A stretch of DNA of 64,000 nucleotides, taken from positions 8,286,501 through 8,350,500 of the forward strand of contig NC_087258.1 of the NCBI RefSeq assembly GCF_037042905.1, written 5' to 3'. Source of the stretch: Lytechinus pictus (lineage: Eukaryota; Echinodermata; Echinoidea; Temnopleuroida; Toxopneustidae). The notes under the pieces were generated by a model. It saw only the letters and a program-made list of their open reading frames with translations, was not told where the DNA came from and did not search any database. Both the position numbers and the translations under genes were made by a program. This document shows, one piece after another, positions 43,900 to 56,710 of the stretch. Position 1 is the first letter of the stretch, and each line of letters opens with the position of its first letter.

Positions 43900-44965
43900 C
43901 GAGAATTTCTTCGATTGTAGAGCCAGGATTTCTCTTTCTATGAGGAAAGCAGTTGCCTAAGTTATGTTTGACTTGTTAACCGGTTTTGATACCTGAACAT
44001 GTCATTCTTCTTGGGAGACTGACAGTCTGTTTTGGAATTGATGATTCTGCACTCCAATGGCAGGTTTCCTCTTACCTTGCCAATAGAGCTGTATGAAGCT
44101 GTATTCATCACTGGCATGCAGTCTCCTGTGACTACCCTTTGATATGGAGTTCCTTGGGAGTCTGTCCTTGTCCCTTGTTCTTCAAACTGTACATCACTCC
44201 TCTTGGCTCTATAATGTGGCAACATGGTCTTGGTATACACTTCTATGCTGATGACATCCAGCTTTATACCTCACTTTTGATCTAAAAGTTAAAGATACAG
44301 AGGTTCGTGCAGCTGCTGCTGTTGTTGGTGCTGCCATTGAGGATTCGATGTTGGATGAAGGTCAACTTCCTGGAGCTTACCAGTAAAAAGCGAAGTATCT
44401 TGTTTTGTCATCTCCATATATGCGTAATTATTATGACTACAACTCCAGTATTAATAGGTGAGGAAGCTACATATCTTAGTATGCAAGGCTAGATATCTTG
44501 GCTTAGTCTTTGATATAACAATGAGCATGAAGAAACACACATCACATGTCTGCCAATCTACATATTTACCTCCTCCACAGAATTGCTGAGATCAGACATT
44601 GTCTTACATGCGGTGGTGCGGAAAATATCATCCATGACCGGATAACCTCTAGACCAGACTTCTGCAACTGTCTCCATGTTGGTTTACCTTCAACAGGCAT
44701 TTCTAGCACTTTTTAACCATAGGACACACTGTGAAAATTAGTTCTGCATTGGGCAGGGACTGGGCTGGAAACCTTGTTTTCCCCATGTTTTTACCATGGA
44801 GTTAATCTATGTTTAGCCGCATGTTTTTTTAATCATTTCCTCTTCTGTATTCAGTATCGTTCGTCAAAGAATCTTCCTAGGCAAGGACTGGATAGAAGCT
44901 GTGGTTTTCAGTTATCACTTTGATGGTTGACTTGGGGAAAATGTATCGTTGCCAAATAAATAAAT
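43900..44965 (+). pseudogene. heavily decayed LINE reverse transcriptase
   Basis: Traces in shifting frames: GVPWESVLVP (from GVPQGSVLGP) near 44148, FYADDIQLYTSL near 44247 and a WMKVNFLELTSKK-like block near 44352. The tail is (AAAT)n at 44955-44973. Several stops and shifts. Confidence 0.65.
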
Positions 44966-45999
44966 AAATAAATCAGTAATGACCAAAAAAATTAGTAAGC
45001 GATCCAGTAATACAGACCCTTTGCATTTATTACAAATTGTTCTTTGGTTAACTGCCATGGTTGCAGTTCTGATGGAGCTGAATCAAAGATATAATTTTGC
45101 TACAAGGATGTACTGCTACTTATATCCGATTAATAAATTGCACTGCGTAAATCATACGTTAAATTGATTATTAGATCTGTTATAAAAAACTAAATAACTT
45201 AAATTTCAAGAAATTTAAGTTCAGCATGATTACAGGTTTTCCAACTTCTAACTCTTCTTTTCTTACGGGTTCATTGAATTTGGTAATTGATTATAGGATC
45301 AGCATCAATGTTTTCATATTGGGCATGTCTAATATACCTTGCAAGTATATTACTTTCTATATACAGGTGTGGGTGTGTGAGCATGTGTGTGTATTTGTTC
45401 CTGAGTACAATTAACAGTTGTGGCAAAGAAGTTTATCAAATGATTCTATCATTGAAGCTTAAAATTTGTCTGCCATTGATATTATTTTTTAAAGATCTCA
45501 TATCAAACATATACAAAGCAAATGGCAGAAAATACAAGAACACAAAAGAAATATCAAAGAACAATAAAATACATATAAAATTGACCGAGTATTATATATT
45601 TAAGGGCCAAACAATTATCACAATGATACAAATGCTATTTGTACCCAAAATAATAAACATTTTAAGTGTAATTATCAAATTATAGCATAATATTGCAAAA
45701 TATGCATAAATTTGCATAAATAATTAGCTGGAAACAGAAATAACAAATTTTCCCGAATGGTGCATGTTCAGTATGCAGGATTTTGCAGTATCCATATCGG
45801 TGAAAGTGATTCTTATAAAAGAATAGTGTAGAAATAAGATTATAAATTATCAATTTGGCAGCCATTTTTTTAATGCAAATTAGGTGGTCAAAACATGAAA
45901 AATTGGCTTGGGAACCGGTCTTATCAGATTCAGCACATTCAAATTAGGTGAAATAGACCGGTTCCCAACTTTTACCCCAAAATGCTCCTTGAACTCAAG

Positions 46000-47150
46000 T
46001 TCTCCCCATATTGGTCTTGTCTATAAGTTCATTGCATGATAAGAATATTCCAGAATGCCTCAATTAAGCTTTGTTAAATGAGGCTGAGTAATGTAGGGTA
46101 TTTTTTTTAATGTACAATGACAGACAACAGAGACTGCAAGAAGAGGAAAAGGGCAATAGGATTAGCTATATTTTTTACATTGTTAATTTCACTGAGGTCA
46201 TTCAAAGAGTCTTCTAGAGTTGGACTATTTAAGAAAGAGGGAGAATAAGACAATACTAGAAGCTTCCGGAATAGTGGAAATTTACATAAGCTGGCAGTTT
46301 CTTCAAGGATAATAACAGATCAGAACTCAGAGTTTCACGCTAGTCTTCATGTCAGAGCATCGTTCACTTCTGTATGAAATACAAGATTAACTTCTGTGGA
46401 ATTATTAGCACACCATAAATTGACTGTTTACAGTAATTTTCATAAAGGAATTCTCAATACTCATCAAGATCATCAACCTGTTCTAAAGCACATTTTACGA
46501 ACCATGGATTTCTGAAAATAACTGTGTTTCATCATCAACTTCGTCTTCATGAACATTTCAACTCACTGCAGTGACTGTAATTATTCATTGCGTTTCAATA
46601 TCAATTTCATCATTGCCAGAATTGTGAACTTTAATCTAAGGAATCGTTGCCAGCCAATTTGGAATTTTGGACATTATATTTGTACGGACATTATATTTGT
46701 AAGGAGTGGTATATGGTCTAGATTGTCTTACTTTACTTTTAATTACATACGATTAAGATTACTACAAATTTATCCTAAGGGGCTTACAATTACAAGCTTC
46801 GCTTTTTAATAAGTCCCTCATTTTCATTTTCACATGCTAACTGTAATCTATAATTTGTCTAATCATCAAAATGTATCTTGAACAAAAAATTGTATACATT
46901 TCATCTATTTCCTACGAATTTGTTAATTGATTATTGAAGTATACTTATAACACTTATTTTGTTTTGTACATTTATACATATGTATATATATGTTTGTTAT
47001 GTTTATTATCAGAAAATGGAAATGAAATAAACTAAACTGAAACTGAAACTGAAGGAGTGTCGTCTGCTATTTAAAACTACTGTTCGAGCTAACCCCCTAA
47101 ACCATACTTCCCCCAGCCTAAAAAAAATGGGTGAACTATTTTCTATATAA
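46000..47150. other. no gene seen; possible LINE 3' end
   Basis: AT-rich. Ends near 47025-47053 with an (ACTGAA)n run after GAAATGAAATAAACTAA, like a retroelement tail, but no coding trace was recognised. Confidence 0.35.
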
Positions 47151-47154
47151 TAAT

Positions 47155-47226
47155 CTGTAAAGCGCTTAGAGACGTCGTTCCGATGTGTTAAGCGCTAAAT
47201 AAATGCGGAATGTTATTATTATTATA
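47155..47226 (+). mobile_element. SINE/LINE 3' tail fragment
   Basis: GTAAAGCGCTTAGAGACGTC and TTAAGCGCTAAATAAATGCG end in (TTA)n, the same type of ending as the SINE at 3552-3840. Confidence 0.55.
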
Positions 47227-47229
47227 TAT

Positions 47230-48180
47230 GTATACGGATTTAATACAGGACATAATTTGGAAATACTCAGAACCGACTCTTCAAGATATGGAAGATAATT
47301 TTTTTTATAGTGTATGATCAGTTTACCTTTAAATAAAAAAAGCAAAAAAAAATAACTCAACAAAATTTTCTCTGTTATTTGTTCGGTATTCAATATTGTA
47401 ACATTCATTATTTGCCTGAAGTGCATGTCACGGTTAGGAATTTCATCATATTATCATTATTTCTTCATCGGCCTAATAAGGATTTCAAAGGAAAAATAAA
47501 AAAACGGGAAAAAGAAACATGAATAATGCTTTTTACGAATTCGGTGGAGATGTACCGTGCATGGGGGAAGTTAAAAAGAAGTCTAAGAACAGATTTTATT
47601 TTTCATTCAATTTATCAGAAGCGAAATTAAACTGCACCGTTCTCATTCATTAACATTCCTTTCTGTCTGGCTGGTTCTTTTGAGCCAAAGCTTTGCTAGG
47701 TTTACCGATATAATCCAGTGGACAGCCACATAGCCCAAATGTGACCCAGAAAACTTATAAGGGCAAAGCATTTTGGTTGATTTGTGTTCTAGATGGTTTT
47801 GAAGTAAATTTAGCTGGGTTGCCACTTTGGGAACCGTGGGCAATTGTTTTATTAGCATAATTAGCATAATCATGTAATTAGCATACTTATTTTATGTAAT
47901 ATGCTACTAAATCTTAAACCTAAAAGATTGAAAACATGATACAATTTTTATAAGGGTTCCATTGACGAGGAATTCATTCATTACCTTAATTGTTATTTCT
48001 ATAAAGTAAAGCGGTCATTGTAATCAGCGTAATTAGCATAATGACCTAATTATCATAAGTGTAATATATAGACCCTTTAGTGAATGTATATACAGAAAAA
48101 AGTCATAACACTAAATCATAGATAATACATCTCTTCTAATATTTTTCTAATACGAGGAATTTATTTATGACACTGATTTT
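47230..48180. other. no gene seen
   Basis: Repeated short words ATTAGCATAAT (47858, 47868, 48030 and others) suggest a degraded tandem repeat leading into the 118-bp duplication; nothing coding. Confidence 0.35.
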
Positions 48181-48184
48181 TTTA

Positions 48185-48426
48185 TGCAGTGAAATTTACG
48201 TAATTAGCATAATTCACCATCGGTTGTTATCTATAAAACATACAACTCTTCTATGGTTTTCTATGACGACAAGTCATTTATGACAAAGATTTTCCTTTTT
48301 TATGCAGTGAAATTTACGTAATTAGCATAATTCACCATCGGTTGTTATCTATAAAACATACAACTCTTCTATGGTTTTCTATGACGACAAGTCATTTATG
48401 ACAAAGATTTTCCTTTTTTATGCAGT
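48185..48426. repeat. 118-bp tandem duplication
   Basis: Units begin at 48185, 48303 and 48421 (TGCAGTGAAATTTACGTAAT). Two units are nearly identical; the third is cut after the first few bases. Confidence 0.88.
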
Positions 48427-48799
48427 GAAGTTTATATAATCAGAGGGGGTTTGGGGGTGGGGAAAAACATAGAGTATAGAGAGGTTAAAGCTTAACATCT
48501 AAGCCTTAGACGTTAAAATTGTCACAAACGATTGTGGATAAGTATTTTGTCCTTATTTGTATGTCGTCATTATTATTCTTTTTAAATATTTGAATCACAA
48601 TAAGCATGCATTCCCGGTCTCGGCACTGAAATTTGTAACTTATGAAAATCAACAATAATCGTGTTTTACCTTGTAAACCAATTTGGGGTCGATCGAGAGT
48701 CTGGTTCAGATTATTTAAATAAAAGAAGACCCTGGACCTTTACCACTGCATCGAATATGATATTGAATATAAACGCCTTGATGATCATAATATCCCATG

Positions 48800-48852
48800 G
48801 AAGCGGGGGTGCTGTTGGGTATTTTTTACACCATATAAGCAGCACCCCTGGA
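48800..48852. repeat. short hairpin related to the GGGGTGCTG repeats
   Basis: GGGGGTGCTGTTGGGTATTT and its near inverse ending AGCAGCACCCC, with little between: both ends of the family of 8490 and 15545 without the middle. Confidence 0.5.
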
Positions 48853-48904
48853 GATTAGGTTATTATGCTAAAATGTATAGATTCGACACAAATCTCCATT
48901 ATAT

Positions 48905-49055
48905 ATTTTACCTCTACCATTTTTACCTCTGCCAATTTTACCTTTGCCTTTATTACCTCTGCCATTTTTACCTCTGCCATTATTATCTTTGCCATTTTTT
49001 ACCTCTGTCATTATCATCTCTGGCACCATTTTACCTCTGCCATTTTTACCTGGCA
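48905..49055. repeat. imperfect ~17-bp minisatellite (TTTTACCTCTGCCAT)
   Basis: About nine diverged copies of TTTTACCTCTGCCAT. The overlapping frames on both strands reflect this repeat. Confidence 0.8.
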
Positions 49056-49193
49056 CCGCATATTTCTAGCATCATTTTTCTACATGTGTCTACATGACGA
49101 ATTAGCAATGTCACATCGTAGCGCAGTATTAGTTTTAATGAATAATGTTATTAAGTTTTAAGATATAGGCCTATATGACACGACGTCTAGGCC

Positions 49194-49320
49194 CAGTAGC
49201 GGACCGTGACCCGGAGGAGACAAAGCATTGGAGGGGCACTGTATTGTTTGTGAACAATGCTGTGCCCCCCCCCCCCCCCCCCCCAATGCTTTGTCTCCTC
49301 CGGGTCACGGTCCGCCACTG
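49194..49320. mobile_element. 127-bp hAT MITE with 38-bp inverted ends
   Basis: Left CAGTAGCGGACCGTGACCCG and right CGGGTCACGGTCCGCCACTG are inverse with one mismatch, and pairing continues to AAAGCATTGG. Flanks repeat TCTAGGCC (49186-49193, 49321-49328). A C22 run sits in the loop. Confidence 0.88.
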
Positions 49321-49329
49321 TCTAGGCCC

Positions 49330-51560
49330 CAATGGAGAATTCCATTTGGGTTCAAACAAAGGACAAAGACGATCTGTAAGATTATTAATAATGTTTCTTT
49401 TGTTTGTTATATTCGGGTGATAAATCATTTTTAAACTGTTTACCATCCATTATTCTTTCTTTGAGACAGTTTTGCAGTTAACAAATAAATCACGATCATA
49501 ATAAATGGGCCTCAAAGTGCAAATCGTTCAAACAATGAAATTTCGAAGATAGTGGCAATTACCAGTTTATCATAAACCTGTTGATATAAATTGCACATTC
49601 GATGCCTAAATATAATCGAATAAAAAGACTACATGATAAGTGCTATTTTTGTAAAACTTTACTTCTTCTCTCCCATCTAACGTAACCTACAAAATAAAAA
49701 TTTCACAAGTGATTGAGCAAGAACGATTTTACTTCAGGGTACAATAAATAGTTATTACGATCATGCAGAGTTTAAAGGGTTCAAAATTACAAAGTCCATT
49801 GATGCCCTCTATTATGACTCCGTAATTCATGAAACGAATTCGTTTTCACTGGTTGCATGTCGTATATGGCAGAAGCCTAATAGATCTAAAAGGGCTGTAT
49901 GTGGAGGGGTCCCAGCAACGGATATGGAAAACAGAAAACTGAAAATAAAAACATTACAGAGTGTTGAAACAAAATGAAAGTTATGAGGCAAGCTCTCCTG
50001 CCCTGAAAGCGTCTTGGATTATTAAGCATTGCTTGAAACAAACAGTTTCGTCTTTCCTCGGTCATTTAAGCAGATTGGATCGATAGGTTGATAAGTATAA
50101 TTTCAAACAATGATTTTTTTTTTAATATGTGTGGGTTGCATAAGCAGAAGTTAATAGCAAATCAGGTTTAACCCTTCCCCCATCAAGCTTAATTTGGCGT
50201 TGCAAGAAAGTTAAATTGTAATTGAACTCAAATCAACTTTAAACTTACATCTAATCAAATGATTTATGTTAGAATTTCGTACTTATTTTAGAATTGGAAG
50301 TAGGTCTCTACTCTCTAGCAATGCCCATAAGACGCAATCTTGTGTTCATTAATTTAAGGGACAGAATGTGAAAAGTATGAAAATCTGATGGTGCAGCAGG
50401 TAAATTGTACATTAATTGCACACCGCATAAAATGAGAGAGGTATCATTGGAGGTCTCTTTATTTATCCTTTATCCAAAATTTTCAGAGGGCGAAATGGTC
50501 ACCATTTTGAATTTTTTTTTTTTTTTTTGCCGGTCAAAATTTTCAGATTTGTGCCCCATAGAAATCAGTCCTACTCTGGACATGCTGGATTCGCGCATGT
50601 CTTATTATATAAGCTTTGGTCCATAAGGCTTTCCCGAGGTGTCCCTGACTTGATAACTTATCATAGAGTGTTTGCATTGTCATACATGCATTACATAATC
50701 CAGGTAACATGTCGTAAGAACAGGTTGACCTGCATACGTGCGTGTAAGCGGATTTGTATGCTTTGTCATGTTTGAATATGATCAGTATGTATCGGTCACA
50801 TCAACGTAACCGACTCCAAACCGACTGATGGTATGTGATCGGATATAACGTAATAGCTTTGATCGGTCTGGAGCCGGTTTGCCGGTGTGACGTGACATCA
50901 ATGCCATGCCAAAAAAGAGGCGGGAAAATGAAGGGAGGGGGAGAAACAAGACAGAATAAACAGGATCAACCAATTGATTAAGGAGATATTCTAAGAAATA
51001 TCCCGAGGAGATGATTCCGTACCTTCTTTCTATTTCAAGTGTTCAAAACCTGATTAATAGCAATGCAAGTAAAATCATCCCTCAGCGCCGGATATTTGAG
51101 CGACTCTTACCAAAAAAATATGGACACATGGAGAGATCGTTTTTTCTTTGATACAACTTTGTACATCTGGGGCCGTTTAATAAAGCTGTCCGTAAGTTAA
51201 TAGTAGCTTTATTCACCATAAAATGTCCATTTGGTGATTATTTAGCGAGTAAGAAAGGTTCACCAGTCGTTCTTTAAAGTTGCTCTTAACTATTTACAGA
51301 AAATATTCGGACACTAACGATTAAAAGTGTTGGTTGTATAGTTCAAAACTTTATATAATTTGTAAGGATGAATAAGCTTTAGGGATATTAAAATCGATGA
51401 GACACATTCAAGTTGAAGAAATATGGGCAATTTTTAAATTGTTATTTCGAAACCCTTTTAAAATGTTAAAAATCCTTTACTTTTCCGGATAATACTTTTC
51501 AAAAAGGTCTTACTAGTTTTAATTCAACAGGGTAGCATTATCCGTTGACAAACTTGCTAT
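49330..51560. other. no gene seen
   Basis: AT-rich intergenic DNA. 51170-51300 holds a diverged copy of the GTGTTTCATAAA MITE (AAGGTTCACCAGTCG). Confidence 0.35.
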
Positions 51561-51584
51561 CACTGAATTTCTATTAAAAAAAAT

Positions 51585-51790
51585 GTCTTGGTAAGTAGAA
51601 AACAAGATGTAGCAATAAGACAATCCCGTTCCAGTCCTCTAATTATTAACCACGGTGTACCTGAAGGATCGATGCTAGGGCCAATGTTATCTTTGATAAA
51701 CAGCAATTGCATGGTGAAAGTGGTAAAAGAAGCTAGGAGTCATATAATGTACACTGCTACAACTTTATATTGTTAAGTGCAATGAATAAT
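51585..51790 (+). pseudogene. fragment of a second LINE reverse transcriptase
   Basis: Encodes RSSPLIINHGVPEGSMLGPM and, after decay, YTATTLYC in place of the expected YADDTTLYC. Lies next to, and opposite in strand to, the LINE that ends near 51790. Confidence 0.6.
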
Positions 51791-52271
51791 TATAAGTTCA
51801 TAAGTTATAAGTAAGTTCATAAGTTCCTTTTATTTGTCTTCCAACTTTGAGTTTGAATACATGACAAACATACAAGTGTGTATGAAACAATAAGGAGAGT
51901 ACATGATAAAACATACAGGTATACATAAAACAGAGTATGCAGAAAACGTTGTTTTTAAATACATTATACAACTTAAGACAGAAAAGAAATAATTGTAAAG
52001 GAAGACGAGGAGACCTAAGTGAAACAATGCTTGTAAATTAAGGTTCCTCATTACGAATTCAAAGAACATTGGATGAACAGCACAGAAATGGCAATATAAT
52101 ATAATATGATAACTAAAGAGAGAGGCGGGGAGAGAAGAGGGACACATTTATGTACAAAAGGGACAAAAAAGGGGGCATGAGGACAGAGACCAGCCAGGCC
52201 CGGGAAACGCGGGGGGATGAAACGTATTGATGATTTAGCATTAACTGATAAATAACACACAAAAATAGGCT

Positions 52272-52715
52272 TTACGAATCACTTCCATAGTTACTCAGTA
52301 AATAAGATTTCAATTTTCGTTTAAACACTGTAGAACTGACAGCATGTGTAATGTCAGGGTTAAGTGCATTCCAAAACCTGGGTCCAGTGCAAACTAGAGT
52401 GCCCAAAGTGAACTTTGTTCTTGCACGAGATATATGGAGAGTGGAAGATTGTCTAGTATTGTAATTGTGTACTTGACTATTTTTCTTAAATATCAGTGCC
52501 AGGGCTGAAGGGAGACTTCCTGAATCAAAATCATACATAAGATATCCTAGCTGCATAAAGTAAATATCTTCCACTTTCAATAAGTGATTGTCATGAAATA
52601 AAACATTTGTATGGGCACGATAACTGACATTACATATACTTCTACTAGCTCTCTTCTGAACAATGAATAATTTTTGCAATTGCGTTTTTAAATGAGTTGC
52701 CCCAGGCAAGCACAC
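52272..52715 (-). pseudogene. LINE C-terminal region
   Basis: Reads LQKLFIVQKRASRSICNVSY, HNYNTRQSS and GPRFWNALNPDI, the usual post-RT segment of CR1/jockey-type elements, in a different frame from the RT. Confidence 0.8.
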
Positions 52716-53667
52716 CGTAGTTTAAGTAAGGAACAATTAATGAGGAATATAATATAAATAAAATTTCTTTAGGGAAAACTGATCTCAACTTGTATATAAC
52801 ACCAGTATTTTTTGACAACAGTTTGCAGAGATGATTTACATGAAGTTTCCAGTTCAATTTCTCATCAATAAATAACCCAAGAAATTTAGTTGAGGTCACT
52901 CTTTCAAGACAGACATTATTAAACATTACATTGCCAGGCAACATTTTTAAGGAATTGCTAAAAAGAATATAATTTGTCTTTTGAAAATTAAGTGATAATT
53001 TATTGGCTTGAACCCACAAGATAACATTCTTCAATTCACAATTCACTGTTTCTATCAGGGTTAGAGGATTCCTATGTGAAAAAAATACACTAGAATCATC
53101 AGCAAAGAAAATAAAGGATAATTTGTTTGATGAATTTTGAAAATCATTTATATACAGTCTGAATAAGAGAGGTCCTAGAAGTGACCCCTGAGGTACACCA
53201 CATGTAACAGTTTGCAAGCTGGAATTAATTCTATTCAAAGATACAAATTGTCTCCTGTCAGTGAGATAACTCCTAAACCACTCAATGGCAACACCTCTCA
53301 CTCCATAATGGGATAACTTATGTAGCAAAATTTTATGATCAACTGTATCAAAAGCCTTGGAAAAATCCAAGAATATACCAATTGTGCTCAAGTAATTATC
53401 CAAGGCAGTGGCAACCTTATCAACAAAGTGCAAAATGGCATGTGTAGTTGTATGCTTCTCACGAAACCCAAATTGAAAATTCAAAAAGATATTTGACTTT
53501 TTAAAGAAATTTATGACCCATGCATATATAAGTTTTTCAAGGATTTTTGAAAAAGATGTCAACAAAGAAATTGGACGATAATTGGTCAACAATTCAGGGT
53601 TGCCTTTCTTAAAAATTGGCACAACTTTTGCCATTTTCATGCTTCTAGGCACAATGCCATTTGACAT
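52645..53667 (-). pseudogene. LINE reverse transcriptase, long intact frame
   Basis: 340 codons without a stop: LLTNYRPISLLTSFSKILEK, FQFGFREKHTTTHAI, FLDFSKAFDTVDHKIL, GVPQGSLLGPLLF, the catalytic block FADDSS, and ANKLSLNFQKTNYILFS. A frameshift at the 3' end separates it from the C-terminal region. Confidence 0.88.
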
Positions 53668-54359
53668 TGAAAGATTAAAGATGCAAGAGGTGTCAAGATT
53701 CCTACAATAACATGTTTAATAAGTTCATTTTTAATATTATCACAGCCTGGGCTCTTTTTACTTTTGAGAGATCTAACCACATCAGTCAACTCTTCCTCAC
53801 TTGTAGGCAAAAAAATAGACTTTCCAAAGTAGGCTCAGACAAGAAGTCAGCACAGGTTTTTTGACAGGGTGGAATAGCCGCCTGTAAATTTTGACCAATA
53901 TTACAAAAATAATTGTTGAAGTCTTCTACAATAACACTGTTATCATCCACAACTTGATCATTTATGATTACCTGTTTTTATCTTTGAAACCTTAAGTGGT
54001 GCTTTAAAAACATTTCTGATCACTTTCCAGGTATCCTTAATATTATTAAAAGTCGCTTGGAATTGAGCACAGTAATATTGCTTTTCTGCATTACGCAATG
54101 TAGCAGTTAAAGTATTTCTATAAGCTGAATATTTCCTATACAAAAATGCTGACTTAGTTTTTTTATATTGGTAATACATCTTATTTTTCTTATTAATTGA
54201 GTTTAACAAAGATTTGGTAATCCACGGCATACATGTACGCGGAACTCTAAATCAACTCTTATTTGTACAATTAATCACAGGTACGTTCTCGTCATATAGA
54301 ACCATTAATTTTTTCATGAAATTATCAAAGGCACTCTCAACACTTTGGTCTGAGAGTAT

Positions 54360-56027
54360 CACTGGCGTAAATCCCGGGGTGGATGGGGGATATATCCCCC
54401 CACTTTTCGAGGAGGGGGGGTGGCCTGTACAAACATCCCCCCCCCCCACTTTTTACGAAAGAAATGAAAAAAAAAACATCACAAGAGATAATTGTTTTAT
54501 TGGTGAAAATTCTTCCTGAAATACCGCTTAACAAATAAAACAATATTATTGAATCATAACATGCAAATAAAGAGCCAGTTCACCATTTCCAAACGAAATA
54601 CTTCTGTCCTTATCATAACATTGAAGAGAAACTCCCGTTTCTTCCAATTCATCAATGTTGGTGTCTTTGGGAAGGGATTAAGATGGAATGTAATCTCTAA
54701 TAAAACCATTAAACCATCATGGGGTAAAAAAGATGATAATATTGGAGGGGTATTTGCCATATGGACATACAGTGGCGTAACTACGGGGGGGCCATGGGGG
54801 GCACGTGCCCTCCCAATCGGCTGACCAAAAAAAAACCGGGGAAAAGGAGAAAAGAGGGAGAAAGGAAGAGAAGCGTATGGTGGGAAAGAAGAAAATATTA
54901 TTCATTATAATGTTATACTATAATTATGTTATGTTGCATTACATAAGAAATTTTTTTATCATAACTTCATGAAACATAATTTGCCCAGGGCCTACGTCTT
55001 CATTGTTCCTGGTGCTTGTATTGTCTGCTAACGAGATATATAATCCTGTTGTACTGAAACATCCCGTTTTCAAGTCAATATAAACAAAATATATTTCCTA
55101 GCACTTGAGTTATCATTGTTTTATGTAGTGACATATGCTTCTTTTTCATGACTCAAAAATTGATTGCCCCATGTTAAGGTCTTCTTATATATGAAACATT
55201 TCCTGTCCGTGATTACGTTCGCATTAGTGGATTGGTGAAATATGTCTGCTCTTCATGAATTCCTAAAATCAGTCCTTAAAATGTCCCTTCTGATCTGAAT
55301 ATCAACAATTTTCAGCTCGCGCTTCGCGCTCGCATCATTTGGATATTGAATTACGGATGGTCCTAGTTAATTCCTACAAAGAAACCTTAGAATGCCCCAC
55401 TTCAGGTCTGAATTATCTAAATTTTCAGCTCGCGCTTCGCGCTCGCAATATTTGATTAGTGAGATGCGTATGATAATCATGATTGCAATGACTACAAAAA
55501 GTGTTTCATGTGTTCAGATGTAATTCTTATAAACCAGCAAGCGCTTGGCACTCGCATTAGATGACTATGGTGAGATATGCATACTCTTAATGGATTCCTA
55601 AAATATATTCCTCAAAATCTCGCTGTTTGGGGTAAAAATATACGAAAACTTCAGCTCGCGCTTCGCGCTCGTATTGTTTAGCGAGACAGGTACCTATCAT
55701 GATTACACAAATTTGATTATAATGTCTCTTTTTAGGTGTGAATATAAAAAAAATTCAGCTCGCGCTTCGCGCTCGCATTATTTGATCAGTGAGATGCATA
55801 TCCGTTTAATGACATTGTCCAGAAAATGTCTCTATTAGGTCAGAATAACTGGCAACTGAGCGAGCTCACTCAGTGATTCAAACATTTTGCTGGTGCCCCC
55901 TCCCCAATGCCGTGACCCACGGTACATATCAAGACAATTCCTTGCATATCTAAAAACATGACTGCAAAAAAAAAAGCCAAATTTTTCAGTCATCCCCCCA
56001 ACCCATCAACACGGATTTACGCCAGTG
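54360..56027. mobile_element. hAT element inside the LINE, itself invaded
   Basis: Ends CACTGGCGTAAATCC and GGATTTACGCCAGTG are perfect inverses, with an 8-bp duplication GAGAGTAT (54352-54359, 56028-56035). Its own sequence is about 54360-54769 and 55926-56027; the middle is another hAT copy. Confidence 0.88.
54770..55925. mobile_element. hAT copy of the CAGTGGCGTA family, nested, right end lost
   Basis: Collinear with 37910-39095 from CAGTGGCGTAACTACGG to GTGACCCACGGTAC, with four or five GCTCGCGCTTCGCGCTCGC palindromes (near 55315, 55427, 55652, 55758). The terminal CGCCACTG is missing. Confidence 0.8.
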
Positions 56028-56710
56028 GAGAGTATGTCACTCCAATCAACCGAAGTTAACGCTTCTCTGAGCCGAGCGATATTTTCAGAATTGCTTTGGC
56101 GAGTATGGGTTTTGTAAATATTTGGATCCTTATATTGTCCTAAAGCTAGTTGAGTAAAAACATGAAGGTGTTCAGATAAGTCAGAAATTACTTCTCCAGA
56201 AGACGGAGCTGGTTGCGAATTACTAAAAATATTGTCAATAAGTGTGGAAGATGTATCAGTCACTCTGGTAGACTTTGTGATTAAGGGTAACAATGAAAAA
56301 GACATTAACAGATTCAAGAAGTCATCAACGTGAACATTATCATTGCAGTGTAATATATATATGTTAAAATCCCCCATCAAAAATAATGATTTATGAGAAA
56401 GCAAAGCTTTTTCCAATGTATTTTGCATGTCATCTATAAAACTTGTGAAATTACCATGGGGAGGTCTGTAGATTTCTCCAAGAACAACATTTCTATTACC
56501 AGGAAGCAAAATTTCTATAAATACAGCTTCCAAATGATCGGTCATTAAATTAAGATCATGACAAACCTGATAATCTAACTGAGAAGGGACATATATTGCA
56601 ACACCGCCACCTCTTATATTTTTCCTATTATTACAAATTATATCATAACCTGGAATAGAAAAGAGATTCATATCATTTTCTCGTGTATAGTCATGAAAGA
56701 ATCCACACAC
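56028..56710 (-). pseudogene. LINE AP-endonuclease domain
   Basis: Reads RGGGVAIYVPSQLDY, VVLGEIYRPPHGN, FLMGDFNIYILHC, STRVTDTSSTLIDNIFSN and SDLSEHLHVFTQL, the GDFN, TLID and S-D-H(L) blocks of APE-type endonucleases. The N-terminal catalytic part is missing. The SEHLHV block has Leu/His where S-D-H is usual, so it may also be altered. Confidence 0.82.

Larger units (their letters stand above)
41022..45986. mobile_element. 5-kb element with inverted arms longer than 600 bp
   Basis: Starts AGCATTTTGGGGTAAAAGTT and ends with the inverse. The left arm (41022 to about 41640) and right arm (about 45360 to 45986) stay alignable throughout, for example CAAAATCCTGCATAC and TTAATTATGCAAATTTATGC against their complements. 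Between them lie a smaller DNA element (42220-43159) and a decayed LINE. No transposase frame survives; target duplication not found. Confidence 0.72.

Noticed and set aside
48868..49097. Two overlapping frames on opposite strands with repeated words
   Set aside because: Both come from the 17-bp TTTTACCTCTGCCAT minisatellite.
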